Shown: piece after piece, positions 1 to 10,525 of the stretch
Numbering within the stretch: the first letter of the stretch is position 1
How the letters are laid out: every line of letters starts with the position of its first letter
Origin: Methanolobus zinderi
Lineage (GTDB): Archaea; Halobacteriota; Methanosarcinia; Methanosarcinales; Methanosarcinaceae
Length of the DNA: 64,000 bases
Direction: 5' to 3'
NCBI RefSeq assembly: GCF_013388255.1
Contig: NZ_CP058215.1
Coordinates: 620,001-684,000, forward strand
Position numbers and translations under genes: made by a program
The notes under the pieces: generated by a model
Database searches by the model: none
Told to the model about the DNA's origin: nothing
The model's input: the letters and a program-made list of their open reading frames with translations, nothing else

Positions 1-1366
<1,366 letters not shown>

Positions 1367-1498
1367 TTCAGATCACCCGCACACAGTTTCTAACTGCTTT
1401 TTTGAAAATCCTGCCAAAATTCGTTTCTTCCATAGTTTTCACCATCTTTTTATCTTATTGGAACGGTTATATGAAACGTCTTTCCTTTTTCCTACTAG

Positions 1499-1512
1499 CT
1501 TATATTTATAAT
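1499..1512 (-). promoter_or_regulatory. Candidate TATA box for amt-glnK
   Basis: On the reverse strand the segment reads TTATAAATATAAG, a good archaeal box A, about 135 nt before the amt start. Transcription would begin near 1475-1480 and give a leader of roughly 110 nt. I did not find a clear NrpR-type operator here. The rest of 1367-1656 is AT-rich and holds no gene I can support. Confidence 0.35.
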
Positions 1513-1656
1513 AATCGGTGTTTTTACATTAATATTTACAAGTTAAAATCATACAAACTCTTATAATTTTATTTCATAAGTAGATAACAATGCTTTTAAA
1601 CCTGAACTGTGACCCTTTTTTTTCTAAAATGGTGGATCCTTAAAGGAGTGAACCGG

Positions 1657-2363
1657 ATGGTCTCTAATAACGATGATACAAAACACAAAAATTGTTAAAA
1701 TCCCGGGATTAAGATAATTGTTGTAGCGTTTGCAGCGATTCTTTTTGTAATTCTATCTCTTGCTGCAGCTTCAGGTATGGTATATGTTCCAGGACGACAG
1801 AACTGATGGGAACGGACGAAGCAGTAGATCTGGGTGTGGAAGTGAACCCTGTGATATTTGATGAGCTTATTGAAGAACAGGGTGTCACATTGAACGATCC
1901 GGTCTCAGCTTATACACTCACAAGCAACATTCAATATTCCGATACTTCTCCCATGGACCTGAGCCTTTCAAGCTCCCAGCTCAGTTCGTATCTTCAGGCA
2001 ACTAATAATGATGGTCCTCTCAAGGACATACAGCTCAAACTCGGAAAAAATAACCAGGCACAGATGTCTGCCTATATAGATCTGAACGAGATGTGTTATA
2101 ATTTCAGAGGTCCTGTTTATGCTGAAGGTAGTTTTGAAAAGGCAGATGACAGCTCAATTCAGGTGGATATCTCCAGTGCAAAAGTGGGCCTGTTGCCGAT
2201 ACCTGAAAGCAGTACGGTGCAGGGAGAACAGGAGCTTGAAAACCTCATCAACTCGCATCTTGTAAAGATGCCGGGGTTGAATATAGAGACCCTGGAAGTA
2301 GAGGCCGGGAATCTGAATTTCAAGGGAGATTTCCCCAGAACAGCAGATGTTGTTGATGTCTGA
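1657..2363 (+). pseudogene. Secreted/membrane-anchored hypothetical protein, broken by a stop and a frameshift
   Basis: A strong ribosome site (AAAGGAG, 1643-1649) precedes ATG 1657, but the reading frame meets TAA at 1696-1698. The same frame then continues through a hydrophobic segment (IIVVAFAAILFVILSLAAA, about 1717-1773) and stops at TGA 1804-1806. The extracellular-looking body lies in another frame and is open from ATG 1806 (TGATG overlap) to 2363, 185 residues, acidic and without cysteine-rich motifs. One nonsense change plus one single-base shift near 1785-1800 would restore a single-pass secreted protein of about 235 residues. The body may still be translated by stop-start coupling. 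I do not recognise the family. A sequencing error is an alternative explanation. Confidence 0.6.
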
Positions 2364-2515
2364 TCTCTTCAGACACCAATCACTTATCTATTTCTTTTTT
2401 TTGCTCTCTGACGTTCAAAGCCTATTTATCAGATACGGATAATAGCAAGACTCATTCACTTGATGATAGTATTGTGATTGTGATACTATAGTAATACCAT
2501 ATGGAGATCTTAATA

Positions 2516-3853
2516 ATGGCAATCCATCCAATCGAATATCGTTACGGAACCGAGGAAATGAAGTTTGTCTGGAGTGAGGCGAACAGGCTTGAGAAGATCA
2601 TGACTGTTGAAGCTGCACTTGCAAAGGCAGAAGCCGATATCGGCCTTATCCCCAAGGAAGCGGCAGACATAATTGAAGCAAGCATTGGCACGGTGGAACT
2701 TGAAAGGGTAAATGAGATCGAAAATGAGATTCACCATGATATGATGGCGGTTGTGCTTGCCATTTCTGAGAAATGTGAGGAAGATGCCGGTAAATGGGTG
2801 CATTTCGGTGCCACCTCCAACGACATGCTGGATACCGCAACAGGGCTGCAGCTCAAGGAAGCTGTAAAGATAATTGAGGACAGGATGCAGAAGCTTCTGG
2901 ACGTCTTATTGGTGCAGGCAGACGAACACAAGCACCTGGTCTGTGCCGGAAGAACTCACGGGCAGATCGGTGTCCCGACCACCTACGGTCTGCGTTTTGC
3001 CATATGGGCATCCGAGGTCGCACGCCACATCGAGCGTCTGGAACAGCTCAAACCGCGCCTGCTTGTAGGACAGATGAGCGGGGCAGTGGGAACCCAGGCA
3101 GCATTCGGCAAGGATGGTATCGAGGTCCAGAAACGTGTAATGGAATATCTCGAGATCGGTTCTGTGGATGTTTCCAATCAGATCATCCAGAGAGATCGCC
3201 ATGCTGAGTTTGTCATGTGGATGGCCAATACCGTGACAACTCTTGATAAGATAGCTGTAGAAATACGCTCCCTGCAGAGAAGCGAAATCGCAGAAGTTGA
3301 GGAGAGCTTTAGAAAGAAGCAGGTGGGATCGTCAACCATGCCACATAAGAGAAACCCTATCAAGTCCGAGCAGATATGCGGGCTTGCAAGGATCGTGCGT
3401 GCAATGGTCGAACCGGAACTGTTGAACAATACTCTCTGGGACGAGCGTGACCTGACCAATTCCTCATGTGAAAGGATAGTCTTCCCCGAAGCCTGTGTCC
3501 TGACAGACCACATAATCAAGCTGGGTATCGGTGTGATCGAGAATCTCAGGTTCTATCCCGAGAACATCCGTCGCAATCTGGACCTGCTCAGGGGACTGAA
3601 TATGGGTGAGGCTGTGATGATAGAACTTGCAAAAAGAGGTGTGGGTCGCCAGGAAGCTCATGAGCTCGTACGCTCAAGTGCAATGGAAGCCCATGAATCA
3701 GGCAAGCACTTCAAGGAAGTCCTGATGGCAAATCCTGATGTTGCCAATTACCTGAGCGAGGATGATATCGTAAATCTCGTGGACCCTGACAGGTATATCG
3801 GCACTGCTGTGGAGCAGGTCGAGATGCTTGTGAAGAAACTAAAAAATAACTGA
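2516..3853 (+). CDS. purB: Adenylosuccinate lyase
   Basis: PurB cleaves SAICAR to AICAR and adenylosuccinate to AMP, both releasing fumarate, in the cytoplasm. The protein (445 residues) has the fumarase/aspartase superfamily signature GSSTMPHKRNP at 271-281, the catalytic-histidine segment RTHGQIG near 146-152 and GATSND near 98-103. An in-frame ATG at 2501 exists, but ATG 2516 is chosen because GGAGA at 2503-2507 sits 8-9 nt before it and MAIHPIEYRYG is the usual start for this family. The gene stands alone, ends with a hairpin terminator and converges on rubrerythrin. Confidence 0.95.
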   Translation: MAIHPIEYRYGTEEMKFVWSEANRLEKIMTVEAALAKAEADIGLIPKEAADIIEASIGTVELERVNEIENEIHHDMMAVVLAISEKCEEDAGKWVHFGATSNDMLDTATGLQLKEAVKIIEDRMQKLLDVLLVQADEHKHLVCAGRTHGQIGVPTTYGLRFAIWASEVARHIERLEQLKPRLLVGQMSGAVGTQAAFGKDGIEVQKRVMEYLEIGSVDVSNQIIQRDRHAEFVMWMANTVTTLDKIAVEIRSLQRSEIAEVEESFRKKQVGSSTMPHKRNPIKSEQICGLARIVRAMVEPELLNNTLWDERDLTNSSCERIVFPEACVLTDHIIKLGIGVIENLRFYPENIRRNLDLLRGLNMGEAVMIELAKRGVGRQEAHELVRSSAMEAHESGKHFKEVLMANPDVANYLSEDDIVNLVDPDRYIGTAVEQVEMLVKKLKNN

Positions 3854-3856
3854 TAT

Positions 3857-3880
3857 CGGGGACTATTTACCCCCGTTTTT
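3857..3880 (+). terminator. Hairpin plus T-run after purB
   Basis: CGGGG (3857-3861) pairs with CCCCG (3871-3875) and is followed by five T. It begins 3 nt after the purB stop and fits a terminator. Confidence 0.6.
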
Positions 3881-3903
3881 CCTTAATTTTATAGAAAAAG
3901 TTA

Positions 3904-3925
3904 CCTGTACAGATTTCAGTACAGG
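3904..3925. terminator. Hairpin between convergent purB and rubrerythrin genes
   Basis: CCTGTAC (3904-3910) and GTACAGG (3919-3925) form a perfect 7-bp stem with an 8-nt loop. It lies between two converging genes, so it may end transcription from the rubrerythrin side. Confidence 0.4.
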
Positions 3926-3959
3926 AACTGTTTTAGATTTATTTAATGAAACAAAGTTT

Positions 3960-4451
3960 TCAGTCTACTTTATCGAATTTTGATTCAGGTGCTCCGCATA
4001 CCGGGCAGTTGCCTTCAGGCTTGCCTTCATGGGTATGTCCGCAAACACTGCACACATAGTAATCGGTCTCTGAATTGCTGCCGATCTCTTCAAGTGCCTT
4101 TTCAAACAACCTGGCATGAACTTTCTCGACTTTGTTTGCAACCTCGAAGCTCCAGAGGGCCCTGTTGTCCTCTTCCTTCTTTGCTTCTTCGATGAACTCG
4201 GGGTACATCGTCTCAAACTCGTATTTCTCACCGCCGATGGCCTCTTTCAGGTTGTCCATTGTGGTTCCGACCCCACCCATGCGCTGAAGATGGTTGTGGG
4301 CATGAACTGTTTCTGCAGCCGCTGCTGCCCTGAAGAGTTTGGCTATCTGAGGATATCCTTCGGAATCAGCTTTTTTAGCAAAAGCCAGATATCTTCTGTT
4401 TGCCATCGATTCGCCGGTAAATGCTGCTTCAAGATTATCTTTTGAACTCAT
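3960..4451 (-). CDS. rbr: Rubrerythrin
   Basis: This 163-residue non-heme iron protein reduces hydrogen peroxide in anaerobes, taking electrons from rubredoxin or related carriers. The N-terminal four-helix domain shows the di-iron ligands as E-x2-H-type segments (ETVHAHNH near residue 46). The C-terminal rubredoxin-like domain has CSVCGHTHEGKPEGNCPVCG, two CxxC knuckles. It is monocistronic. An AGGGGAGTTATAA-type ribosome site precedes ATG 4451. Its role in oxidative-stress defence is inferred from the family. Confidence 0.95.
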   Translation of the reverse strand: MSSKDNLEAAFTGESMANRRYLAFAKKADSEGYPQIAKLFRAAAAAETVHAHNHLQRMGGVGTTMDNLKEAIGGEKYEFETMYPEFIEEAKKEEDNRALWSFEVANKVEKVHARLFEKALEEIGSNSETDYYVCSVCGHTHEGKPEGNCPVCGAPESKFDKVD

Positions 4452-4603
4452 TTATAACTCCCCTTAATTAGAGATATTTTCATCTTATTAACTAAGACTA
4501 TCTCTATTATCTTTAACGCTTGACTTCAGTGCTAAAAAAGACTTACGGGTCTGTTATCCTGAGGCTTTCCAGTCTTATCTGTTGTTCAGCTTATCTGCTG
4601 TGT

Positions 4604-4954
4604 TCAGCATAATCCAAGTGCTTTGATTATCTTCTCAACATCTGCCTTCTCGCTCTCCACAAACACACCCCTGGTGCCTGAAACAATAATTATCCAGTCT
4701 CCACCGCTGTACATCCAGTTGTGTTGTGGTACCCAGTTCACCTGATAGAGCTTTGTATAGGCAGTGGCCAGAGCATCAAACATCATGTTCACGGTACCGC
4801 AGAACTTTGATGTCATGTCTGCCATCTCTTCCGGCATCTTCATTTCGGACTTATAATCAACGAGTTTGCCTTCCTCACTGAAAATGCCTGCCGCTGCCAC
4901 GCCTTCAAGTTTCAGGAGTTCATCTAACGATAAATTACACTCTCTTCCTGTCAT
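4604..4954 (-). CDS. DUF2173 (roadblock-like) small protein
   Basis: The 116-residue soluble protein begins MTGRECNLSLDELLKLEGV and has the conserved YSGGDWIIIVSGTRGVFV strand region near 81-98. That is the pattern of the DUF2173 family, predicted to adopt a roadblock/LC7 fold. Its molecular function is unknown to me. GGGGT lies 8 nt before the ATG. It is flanked by rubrerythrin in the same direction but 150 nt apart, so it is probably transcribed separately. Confidence 0.8.
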   Translation of the reverse strand: MTGRECNLSLDELLKLEGVAAAGIFSEEGKLVDYKSEMKMPEEMADMTSKFCGTVNMMFDALATAYTKLYQVNWVPQHNWMYSGGDWIIIVSGTRGVFVESEKADVEKIIKALGLC

Positions 4955-5175
4955 TTATTTTACCCCGCTGTAATTTATGAGCTTCCCATAGCTCTTATTT
5001 TGATAGTGGTGTTTTGATGTATATAATAGGCAACGCATCTATGTTTCTTTAAGATGAGAATAGCATACGCAGGATTCGGATCTGAAGTAATCTTGCAATA
5101 CAGATTTTTCTGCCTTATTGGATAAGAAAAATAAGGTAGTATGTCTATTTCTTCCTATAACGGAGTTAAACCGGT

Positions 5176-5487
5176 ATGAATTCAGGAATCTCCTATATGG
5201 ATAAAGACCAATACATCAGGCAACTGGGTGAAATGCTGCCGAAACTACAAAAAAAGTATTCTATCAAGTATCTTGGGGTGTTTGGCTCGTACATACGCAA
5301 TGAACAAACCCCTCAAAGTGATCTGGATGTACTTGTGGAATTCAGTAAGCCTGTCAGCCTTCTGGAATACGTGAGGTTGGAACTGGAATTATCTGATGCT
5401 CTTGGAGTAAGGGTAGATCTTGTATCAAAAACCGCTTTGAAGCCACGGATTGGCAGACATATTCTTGCGGAGGTGGTGGAAGTATGA
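5176..5487 (+). CDS. mntA: MNT-type nucleotidyltransferase, antitoxin of a HepT/MntA pair
   Basis: This 103-residue minimal nucleotidyltransferase has the motif GVFGSYIRNEQTPQSDLDVLVEF (G-S, then D-x-D) needed to bind nucleotide and metal. MntA proteins inactivate their HepT partner by AMPylation. The 3' end overlaps the following HepT-like fragment by 4 nt (ATGA), the normal arrangement. The start may be 5176 or the in-frame ATG 5197; CGGAG precedes the first and AGGA the second. The motif is intact, so the enzyme may be active although its partner is truncated. Confidence 0.88.
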   Translation: MNSGISYMDKDQYIRQLGEMLPKLQKKYSIKYLGVFGSYIRNEQTPQSDLDVLVEFSKPVSLLEYVRLELELSDALGVRVDLVSKTALKPRIGRHILAEVVEV

Positions 5488-5615
5488 GCACAAGGGAGGC
5501 AGGTGATTATCTGGAAGACATATTCAATTCTATGCTTTCGATACAGGAGTTTACAGATGGCTATTCTTATGACAGGTTCGTTGCGGATAAGAAAAATTAC
5601 TTTTCCAGCATATGA
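5484..5615 (+). pseudogene. hepT: Truncated HepT/DUF86 toxin remnant
   Basis: Starting at ATG 5484, overlapping the antitoxin stop, 43 residues match the HepT N-terminus in character: DYLEDIFNSMLSIQEFTDGYS and a following RFVADKKNYFSSI, then TGA. HepT proteins are about 110 residues and need a C-terminal RxxxxHxY-type RNase motif, absent here. About 10 nt downstream another frame carries MKWTDIAA, reminiscent of the W-x-D-I-A segment that precedes that motif. This suggests an internal deletion followed by decay. The toxin is very probably inactive. Confidence 0.72.
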
Positions 5616-5669
5616 TTGATGAAATGGACTGATATCGCAGCCCACACTCATCATTCAATTTGTAAGGAT

Positions 5670-8522
5670 TCACTTTGCAAGCATTTTTTTCAAGAACTTC
5701 CCGGTATAGGAAAAATCGCTTTTTGCAACTCCCTCGGGTGTACCTTCTGCGATAACCTCGCCGCCTTTGTCTCCACCTTCCGGTCCGAGATCGATAATCC
5801 AGTCGGCTGTTTTGATCACATCTAGATTATGTTCGATCACAATGACTGTATTTCCACCTTCCACAAGTCTCTGGAGCACTTCAAGGAGTTTCTTGACATC
5901 ATCAAAATGCAGTCCGGTGGTGGGTTCGTCCAGTATGTAGACGGTCTTACCCGTGGAACGCTTACTCAGCTCTGTTGCCAGTTTCACCCTTTGGGCCTCT
6001 CCACCGGAAAGTGTCGTGGACGATTGGCCAAGTTTGATGTAACCCAGACCTACATCGTAGAGAGTTTGCAGTTTGCGGCTGACGGACGGTATGTTCTCGA
6101 AGAACTCAAGGGCTTCCTCCACTGTCATGTCCAGCACCTCGGCGATGTTCCTGTCTTTGTAGGTCACTTCCAGGGTCTCACGGTTGTAGCGTTTACCGTG
6201 GCAGACCTCACAGGGTACGTAGACATCGGGCAGGAAATGCATTTCAATGGTGATTATTCCGTCACCCTTGCATGCCTCACACCTGCCACCACGGACATTG
6301 AAACTGAAACGTCCCGGTTTGTAGCCACGAGTCCGTGACATCTTTGTCTGTGCAAAGAGTTCTCTGATCGGTGTAAAGAGGTTAGTGTAAGTTGCAGGGT
6401 TCGACCGCGGTGTTCTTCCAATTGGCGACTGGTCTATGGTTATGACCTTGTCAACATTCTCGAGCCCGTCTATATCCTTATATTTGCCGGGAATCTCCCT
6501 TGCACGGTTGAGCTTCTTGGCAAGTACCTTGTTAAGTGTCTCGTTGATAAGTGTACTCTTGCCTGATCCCGATACACCTGTGACACATACAAGTACTCCA
6601 AGTGGGAATTGCACATCGATGCCCTTCAGGTTGTTCTCTCTGGCACCGTAGAGCACAAGGCTGTTCTCAGGCTTGCGTCGTTTATCAGGTATTTCAATTG
6701 CCAGTTTTCCACTCAGGTACTTTCCCGTAAGTGAAGCAGAATTGGTTTTTATCTCATCCGGGGTACCTTCGGCAACTATATCCCCGCCGTGGATACCGGC
6801 TCCGGGTCCCATGTCCACAACATGGTCCGAGCTGCAGATGGTCTCTTCATCGTGTTCCACCACAAGCACGGTATTGCCTATATCCCTGAGATGTTTCAGG
6901 GTATTGATGAGTCGCAGATTGTCTCTCTGGTGCAGGCCGATGCTTGGCTCGTCCAGAATATACAGTACACCCATAAGACTTGAGCCGATCTGGGTCGCAA
7001 GCCTGATACGTTGTGCCTCGCCTCCTGAAAGTGTTGCAGCCGACCTGCTGAGGCTGAGGTAATCAAGCCCCACATCCATAAGGAAACCAAGTCTTGACTT
7101 TATCTCTTTTAGTATGAGGCGTGCAATGGTGTACTCACGCTCATCAAGCTTTGTCTCGGTCAGCTGGAAGAAATGCAGGCTTTCTTCCACGGACATTTTC
7201 GTGACTTCGATAATGTTGGAACCGTTGACTCTGACAGCAAGACTTGCGGGCTTCAGCCTGTTTCCATCACATACATGACAGGGCTTTGTGCTGATATACC
7301 GTCGCATCCTGTCTTTGCTGCTCTCTGAATCGGTTTTCTCGAAGATCTTTGACAGGTTTGCGATAACTCCCTTGAACCTGCCGGTATGTCTCCACATGCC
7401 ACCGTTCCTGCCTTTGTGTACGAATGGTATGCGTTTGTCACTGCCGTAGAATATTATTTCCTGTACTTCAGGGTCAAGGTCCTGGAATGGCACATCCATT
7501 GAGAATCCCATGTGGTTTGCCAGTGATTCCAGGGATTGCATGTGGTAGCCGTCCTTGCTCTTTCCGCTCCAGGGCTCAACTGCCCCTTCACGCAGTGTAA
7601 GGGTCCTATCAGGAACTATCAAGTCCGGATCGAACTCCATAGAAGTTCCGAGTCCGTGACATTCGGGACATGCTCCCTGCGGGCTGTTGAACGAGAATGC
7701 GGCAGGTTCCATTTCCTCAAAACCGATGCCACACTCGGAGCATGCAAGATTCTCGCTGAAGGTCAGCTCTTCTCCTTCAAGGACTTGAACTGTCAGGGTA
7801 CCGCCACTCTTCTCAAGTGCGGCTTCAACGGAGTCAGCAAGTCGCTCCTCGACGCCCTCTTTTATCACTAACCTGTCCACAAGTATCTCTATATTGTGCT
7901 TGACATAGCGTTCCAGTTCTATATCCTGTGCTTCCTCAAGTGTGTACACTTCCCCGTCGATGCGTACACGTGTGAAACCCTCTGCCAGCAGGTCAGCAAG
8001 CAGCTTCCTGTATTCTCCTTTCCTTTCCCTGACAACAGGTGCAAGCACGTGTATCTTCGTACCCTCGGGAAGTTTCATTATACTGTCGATTATCTGGTCA
8101 ACGCTCTGAGTCTCGATTATGCGGCCACATTCGGGACAGTGTCTGATACCTATCCTTGCATAGAGCAGCCTGAGATAGTCATAGATCTCGGTAACGGTCC
8201 CCACTGTGGATCTCGGGTTCTTACTTGTGGTCTTCTGCTCTATTGATATTGCAGGTGACAGACCTTCGATGTATTCGACATCGGGTTTTTCCATAAGCCC
8301 CAGGAACTGCCGGGCATATGCCGAAAGCGATTCCACATATCTTCTCTGCCCTTCGGCGTAGATCGTATCAAAAGCAAGTGACGATTTTCCTGAGCCACTG
8401 AGTCCGGTGATCACTATCAGTTTATCACGTGGAAGTGTCAGGTCAAGTTCTTTAAGATTATGTTCCTTCGCGCCTTTTATGATTATATTGCTCAGAGACA
8501 TGGCTGTATTCTCATAATTCAA
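5670..8522 (-). CDS. uvrA: Excinuclease ABC subunit A
   Basis: UvrA recognises bulky DNA lesions and loads UvrB. The 950-residue protein has two ABC ATPase units: Walker [10 protein letters not shown] near residue 40 and GVSGSGKST near 645, and ABC signatures [12 protein letters not shown] and [12 protein letters not shown]. It also has zinc-binding CxxC sets (CPECG, CSECG...CPECHG, CEACKG...CEVCHG). Length is typical. The start is uncertain: ATG 8522 has no clear ribosome site, and in-frame ATG 8501 ([16 protein letters not shown]) is the usual family start. uvrB and uvrC are not in the window. Confidence 0.96.
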   Translation of the reverse strand: MNYENTAMSLSNIIIKGAKEHNLKELDLTLPRDKLIVITGLSGSGKSSLAFDTIYAEGQRRYVESLSAYARQFLGLMEKPDVEYIEGLSPAISIEQKTTSKNPRSTVGTVTEIYDYLRLLYARIGIRHCPECGRIIETQSVDQIIDSIMKLPEGTKIHVLAPVVRERKGEYRKLLADLLAEGFTRVRIDGEVYTLEEAQDIELERYVKHNIEILVDRLVIKEGVEERLADSVEAALEKSGGTLTVQVLEGEELTFSENLACSECGIGFEEMEPAAFSFNSPQGACPECHGLGTSMEFDPDLIVPDRTLTLREGAVEPWSGKSKDGYHMQSLESLANHMGFSMDVPFQDLDPEVQEIIFYGSDKRIPFVHKGRNGGMWRHTGRFKGVIANLSKIFEKTDSESSKDRMRRYISTKPCHVCDGNRLKPASLAVRVNGSNIIEVTKMSVEESLHFFQLTETKLDEREYTIARLILKEIKSRLGFLMDVGLDYLSLSRSAATLSGGEAQRIRLATQIGSSLMGVLYILDEPSIGLHQRDNLRLINTLKHLRDIGNTVLVVEHDEETICSSDHVVDMGPGAGIHGGDIVAEGTPDEIKTNSASLTGKYLSGKLAIEIPDKRRKPENSLVLYGARENNLKGIDVQFPLGVLVCVTGVSGSGKSTLINETLNKVLAKKLNRAREIPGKYKDIDGLENVDKVITIDQSPIGRTPRSNPATYTNLFTPIRELFAQTKMSRTRGYKPGRFSFNVRGGRCEACKGDGIITIEMHFLPDVYVPCEVCHGKRYNRETLEVTYKDRNIAEVLDMTVEEALEFFENIPSVSRKLQTLYDVGLGYIKLGQSSTTLSGGEAQRVKLATELSKRSTGKTVYILDEPTTGLHFDDVKKLLEVLQRLVEGGNTVIVIEHNLDVIKTADWIIDLGPEGGDKGGEVIAEGTPEGVAKSDFSYTGKFLKKMLAK

Positions 8523-8575
8523 AGGTAGATTTTACGGTGTATACTACTAACGTGTTCAGTGAATGATTTTATCAA

Positions 8576-8592
8576 TTGTGATAAAGTCACAA
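8576..8592. promoter_or_regulatory. Inverted repeat TTGTGA-N5-TCACAA between uvrA and htpX
   Basis: TTGTGATAAAGTCACAA is a perfect 6-bp inverted repeat with a 5-nt spacer in the divergent uvrA/htpX promoter region. It has the shape of a dimeric repressor or activator site. No regulator can be assigned from the sequence. Confidence 0.4.
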
Positions 8593-8763
8593 AAAAGTAT
8601 CCCCATTAACGCTCTCCTAGTATAAATAGTATATTGCTGTGATATGGCTGGTTTCTGCATTTACGGCTTCCTCTTGCTGCAATAAGAAACTATATTTGCT
8701 TAAGTTCCTTTAATAAAAGATGAAAGCATACATTAAAGTTAGCATTGTATGAAGGGGTCTCTT

Positions 8764-9645
8764 ATGGTAAAATGGAAACGGGATATTGGACTTGAAGGAA
8801 GGATGTTGCTCACGATGTTCCTGCTTGCGGCAGTTTACCTTTTCTTCCTTGCATTCCTCTGGTCTTCAGGTGCCCCGCCTCTGTTCATGCTACTTTTCAT
8901 AGCTCTGTTCATGGGTATACAGTATTATTACTCCGACAGGCTCGTACTCTGGAGCATGAACGCCAAGGTGGTTTCAGAAGCCGAGGCTCCGAACCTTCAC
9001 CAGACAATTACCCGCCTGTGTGCCATAGCAGATCTTCCGAAGCCAAAGATCGCAGTTGTCAATACACAGGTCCCGAATGCCTTTGCAACAGGAAAGAGTC
9101 CCAGCAGTGCGGTTGTGGCGGTCACCACCGGACTTATGGACAGGCTAAACCAGGGAGAACTGGAGGCGGTACTTGCCCATGAGCTCAGTCATGTCAAGAA
9201 CAGGGATATGACAATACTTACAATAGCCAGTTTCATCTCGACAATCGCTTTCTACTTCGTGAGATACAGCATATACTTCGGAGGCTATGGAGGCGGAAAC
9301 AGGAGAGATTCAGGCGGCATAATCGCAGTGTGGCTTGTGTCTATTGCGGTCTGGCTTGTGAGTTTCCTGCTGATACGCGCTCTGTCCCGGTACAGGGAAT
9401 TTGCTGCTGACCGGGGCTCTGCGATCATAACCGGCACACCCTCAAATCTCACTTCCGCATTGCTGAAGATAAGTGACGTAATGCCGCGCATTCCAAATGA
9501 TGATCTGCGCAAGGTGGAAGGAATGAATGCCTTCTTCATCATACCGGCAGTATCCGGTTCGATGATGAATCTGCTCTCTACTCACCCGTCCGTCGAGAAG
9601 AGGATAGCTGCACTTGAAAAAATTCAGAGGGAGCTTGAACTCTGA
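8764..9645 (+). CDS. htpX: Membrane zinc metalloprotease HtpX (M48 family)
   Basis: HtpX degrades misfolded membrane proteins. The protein has two N-terminal membrane segments (residues about 14-55), the zinc motif HELSHVKNRD (HExxH) near 143, further hydrophobic segments around 155-215, and the third ligand region EFAADRGS near 218. ATG 8764 (MVKWKRDIGLEG) is preferred over ATG 8749 because GGGG at 8753-8756 is spaced for it and the sequence matches family N-termini. The stop codon overlaps the pspAB start, so the two genes are translated together. Confidence 0.93.
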   Translation: MVKWKRDIGLEGRMLLTMFLLAAVYLFFLAFLWSSGAPPLFMLLFIALFMGIQYYYSDRLVLWSMNAKVVSEAEAPNLHQTITRLCAIADLPKPKIAVVNTQVPNAFATGKSPSSAVVAVTTGLMDRLNQGELEAVLAHELSHVKNRDMTILTIASFISTIAFYFVRYSIYFGGYGGGNRRDSGGIIAVWLVSIAVWLVSFLLIRALSRYREFAADRGSAIITGTPSNLTSALLKISDVMPRIPNDDLRKVEGMNAFFIIPAVSGSMMNLLSTHPSVEKRIAALEKIQRELEL

Positions 9646-10217
9646 TGGGCCTGATAGATGTGTTCAATTCCCTGCTTGGCAGGGGCAGTCTTCCTGAAGC
9701 CAAAACTGACCGGCTCTTTGCAATATCAACTGCAGTGGTGACAATGGAGTTGGACCTCCGTCTGGAGCCCTCGAGTTCGGCAGGTATATGTTTCAAGCCA
9801 ATGGAGATGTCAAAGTATGAGACTGCCAGGGATGAGATCGAGGGTCTTTTGAAATACAGTACACAGGAAACAGGTACCTCTTTTCGGCTTGAGAAGGACG
9901 AGTACAATTTCCTGTGGGTAATCCTGAAGGATGAGGATTTCGAGGACCTTGTGACCAATATCCATATGGTTTCCCAGACTTTGATAGAACAGGGATTCGG
10001 AGAGCAATTGCTCTGCGCTGTCTATCGTTTTGAGAGCAAAGGTCCTGTTTACTGGATTTATAATTTCAAACAGGACGGATACTATCCTTTCGTACCTCTG
10101 GAAGGTCACAAAAGGGACAACTCAATGGAAATGAGACTTAAGTCCTTAATGGAAAACGAGCTACCAATTGAAAAAAATGTGGAGAAATGGTATCCCCTCT
10201 GGGGAATGCCATTCTGA
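9645..10217 (+). CDS. pspAB: PspA-associated protein PspAB
   Basis: The 190-residue protein begins MGLIDVFNSLLGRG and matches the PspAB family in its conserved acidic central region and aromatic C-terminus (WYPLWGMPF). PspAB proteins are linked to PspA membrane-stress systems, but their biochemistry is unclear. The ATG overlaps the htpX TGA by one base. The gene converges on pspAA-pspA, which supports a shared envelope-stress role. Confidence 0.85.
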   Translation: MGLIDVFNSLLGRGSLPEAKTDRLFAISTAVVTMELDLRLEPSSSAGICFKPMEMSKYETARDEIEGLLKYSTQETGTSFRLEKDEYNFLWVILKDEDFEDLVTNIHMVSQTLIEQGFGEQLLCAVYRFESKGPVYWIYNFKQDGYYPFVPLEGHKRDNSMEMRLKSLMENELPIEKNVEKWYPLWGMPF

Positions 10218-10246
10218 TATCCGGACTTTGATCTGTTTTTGCCTTT

Positions 10247-10525
10247 TCAGTCCTCGATCAGGCCATCCCCTGTAAAGATCTCCCTTGCTTCTTTAAGTGT
10301 CAGGTCATCCGGTGGGACAATGATATCGGATTCCTTGAGTTCGCTATCATCAAGTTTTTTTCCATTGGAGCGGATCATCCCGATGAGCTTTGAGAGCTCA
10401 GTTGTATATTCCTCTTCTTTTTCCTTTGCTACCAGATCCACTATTCTGTTATCAATGATGTTAAGTTCGTCCAGGAGGCTGCCAGGAACCTCATACTGTC
10501 CTTCCTCAGCAATTCTTATGATCAT
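10247..10525 (-). CDS. pspAA: PspA-associated protein PspAA
   Basis: This 92-residue acidic protein opens MIIRIAEEGQYEVPGSLLDELN, the conserved PspAA start, and contains DDSELKESDIIVPPDDLTLKEA near the middle. It overlaps the pspA stop by 4 nt, so it is translationally coupled. Its function is inferred to be control or partner of PspA. Confidence 0.88.
   Translation of the reverse strand: MIIRIAEEGQYEVPGSLLDELNIIDNRIVDLVAKEKEEEYTTELSKLIGMIRSNGKKLDDSELKESDIIVPPDDLTLKEAREIFTGDGLIED

Noticed and set aside
1696-1698. In-frame stop as pyrrolysine or other recoding
   Set aside because: The codon is TAA, whereas pyrrolysine uses TAG; a frame change downstream is also needed.
2471-2486. Repeated TTGTGATTGTGATA upstream of purB as a copy of the sulfur-cluster motif
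   Set aside because: It is a direct repeat, not the AATYGTGAAT core with symmetry, so likely coincidence.
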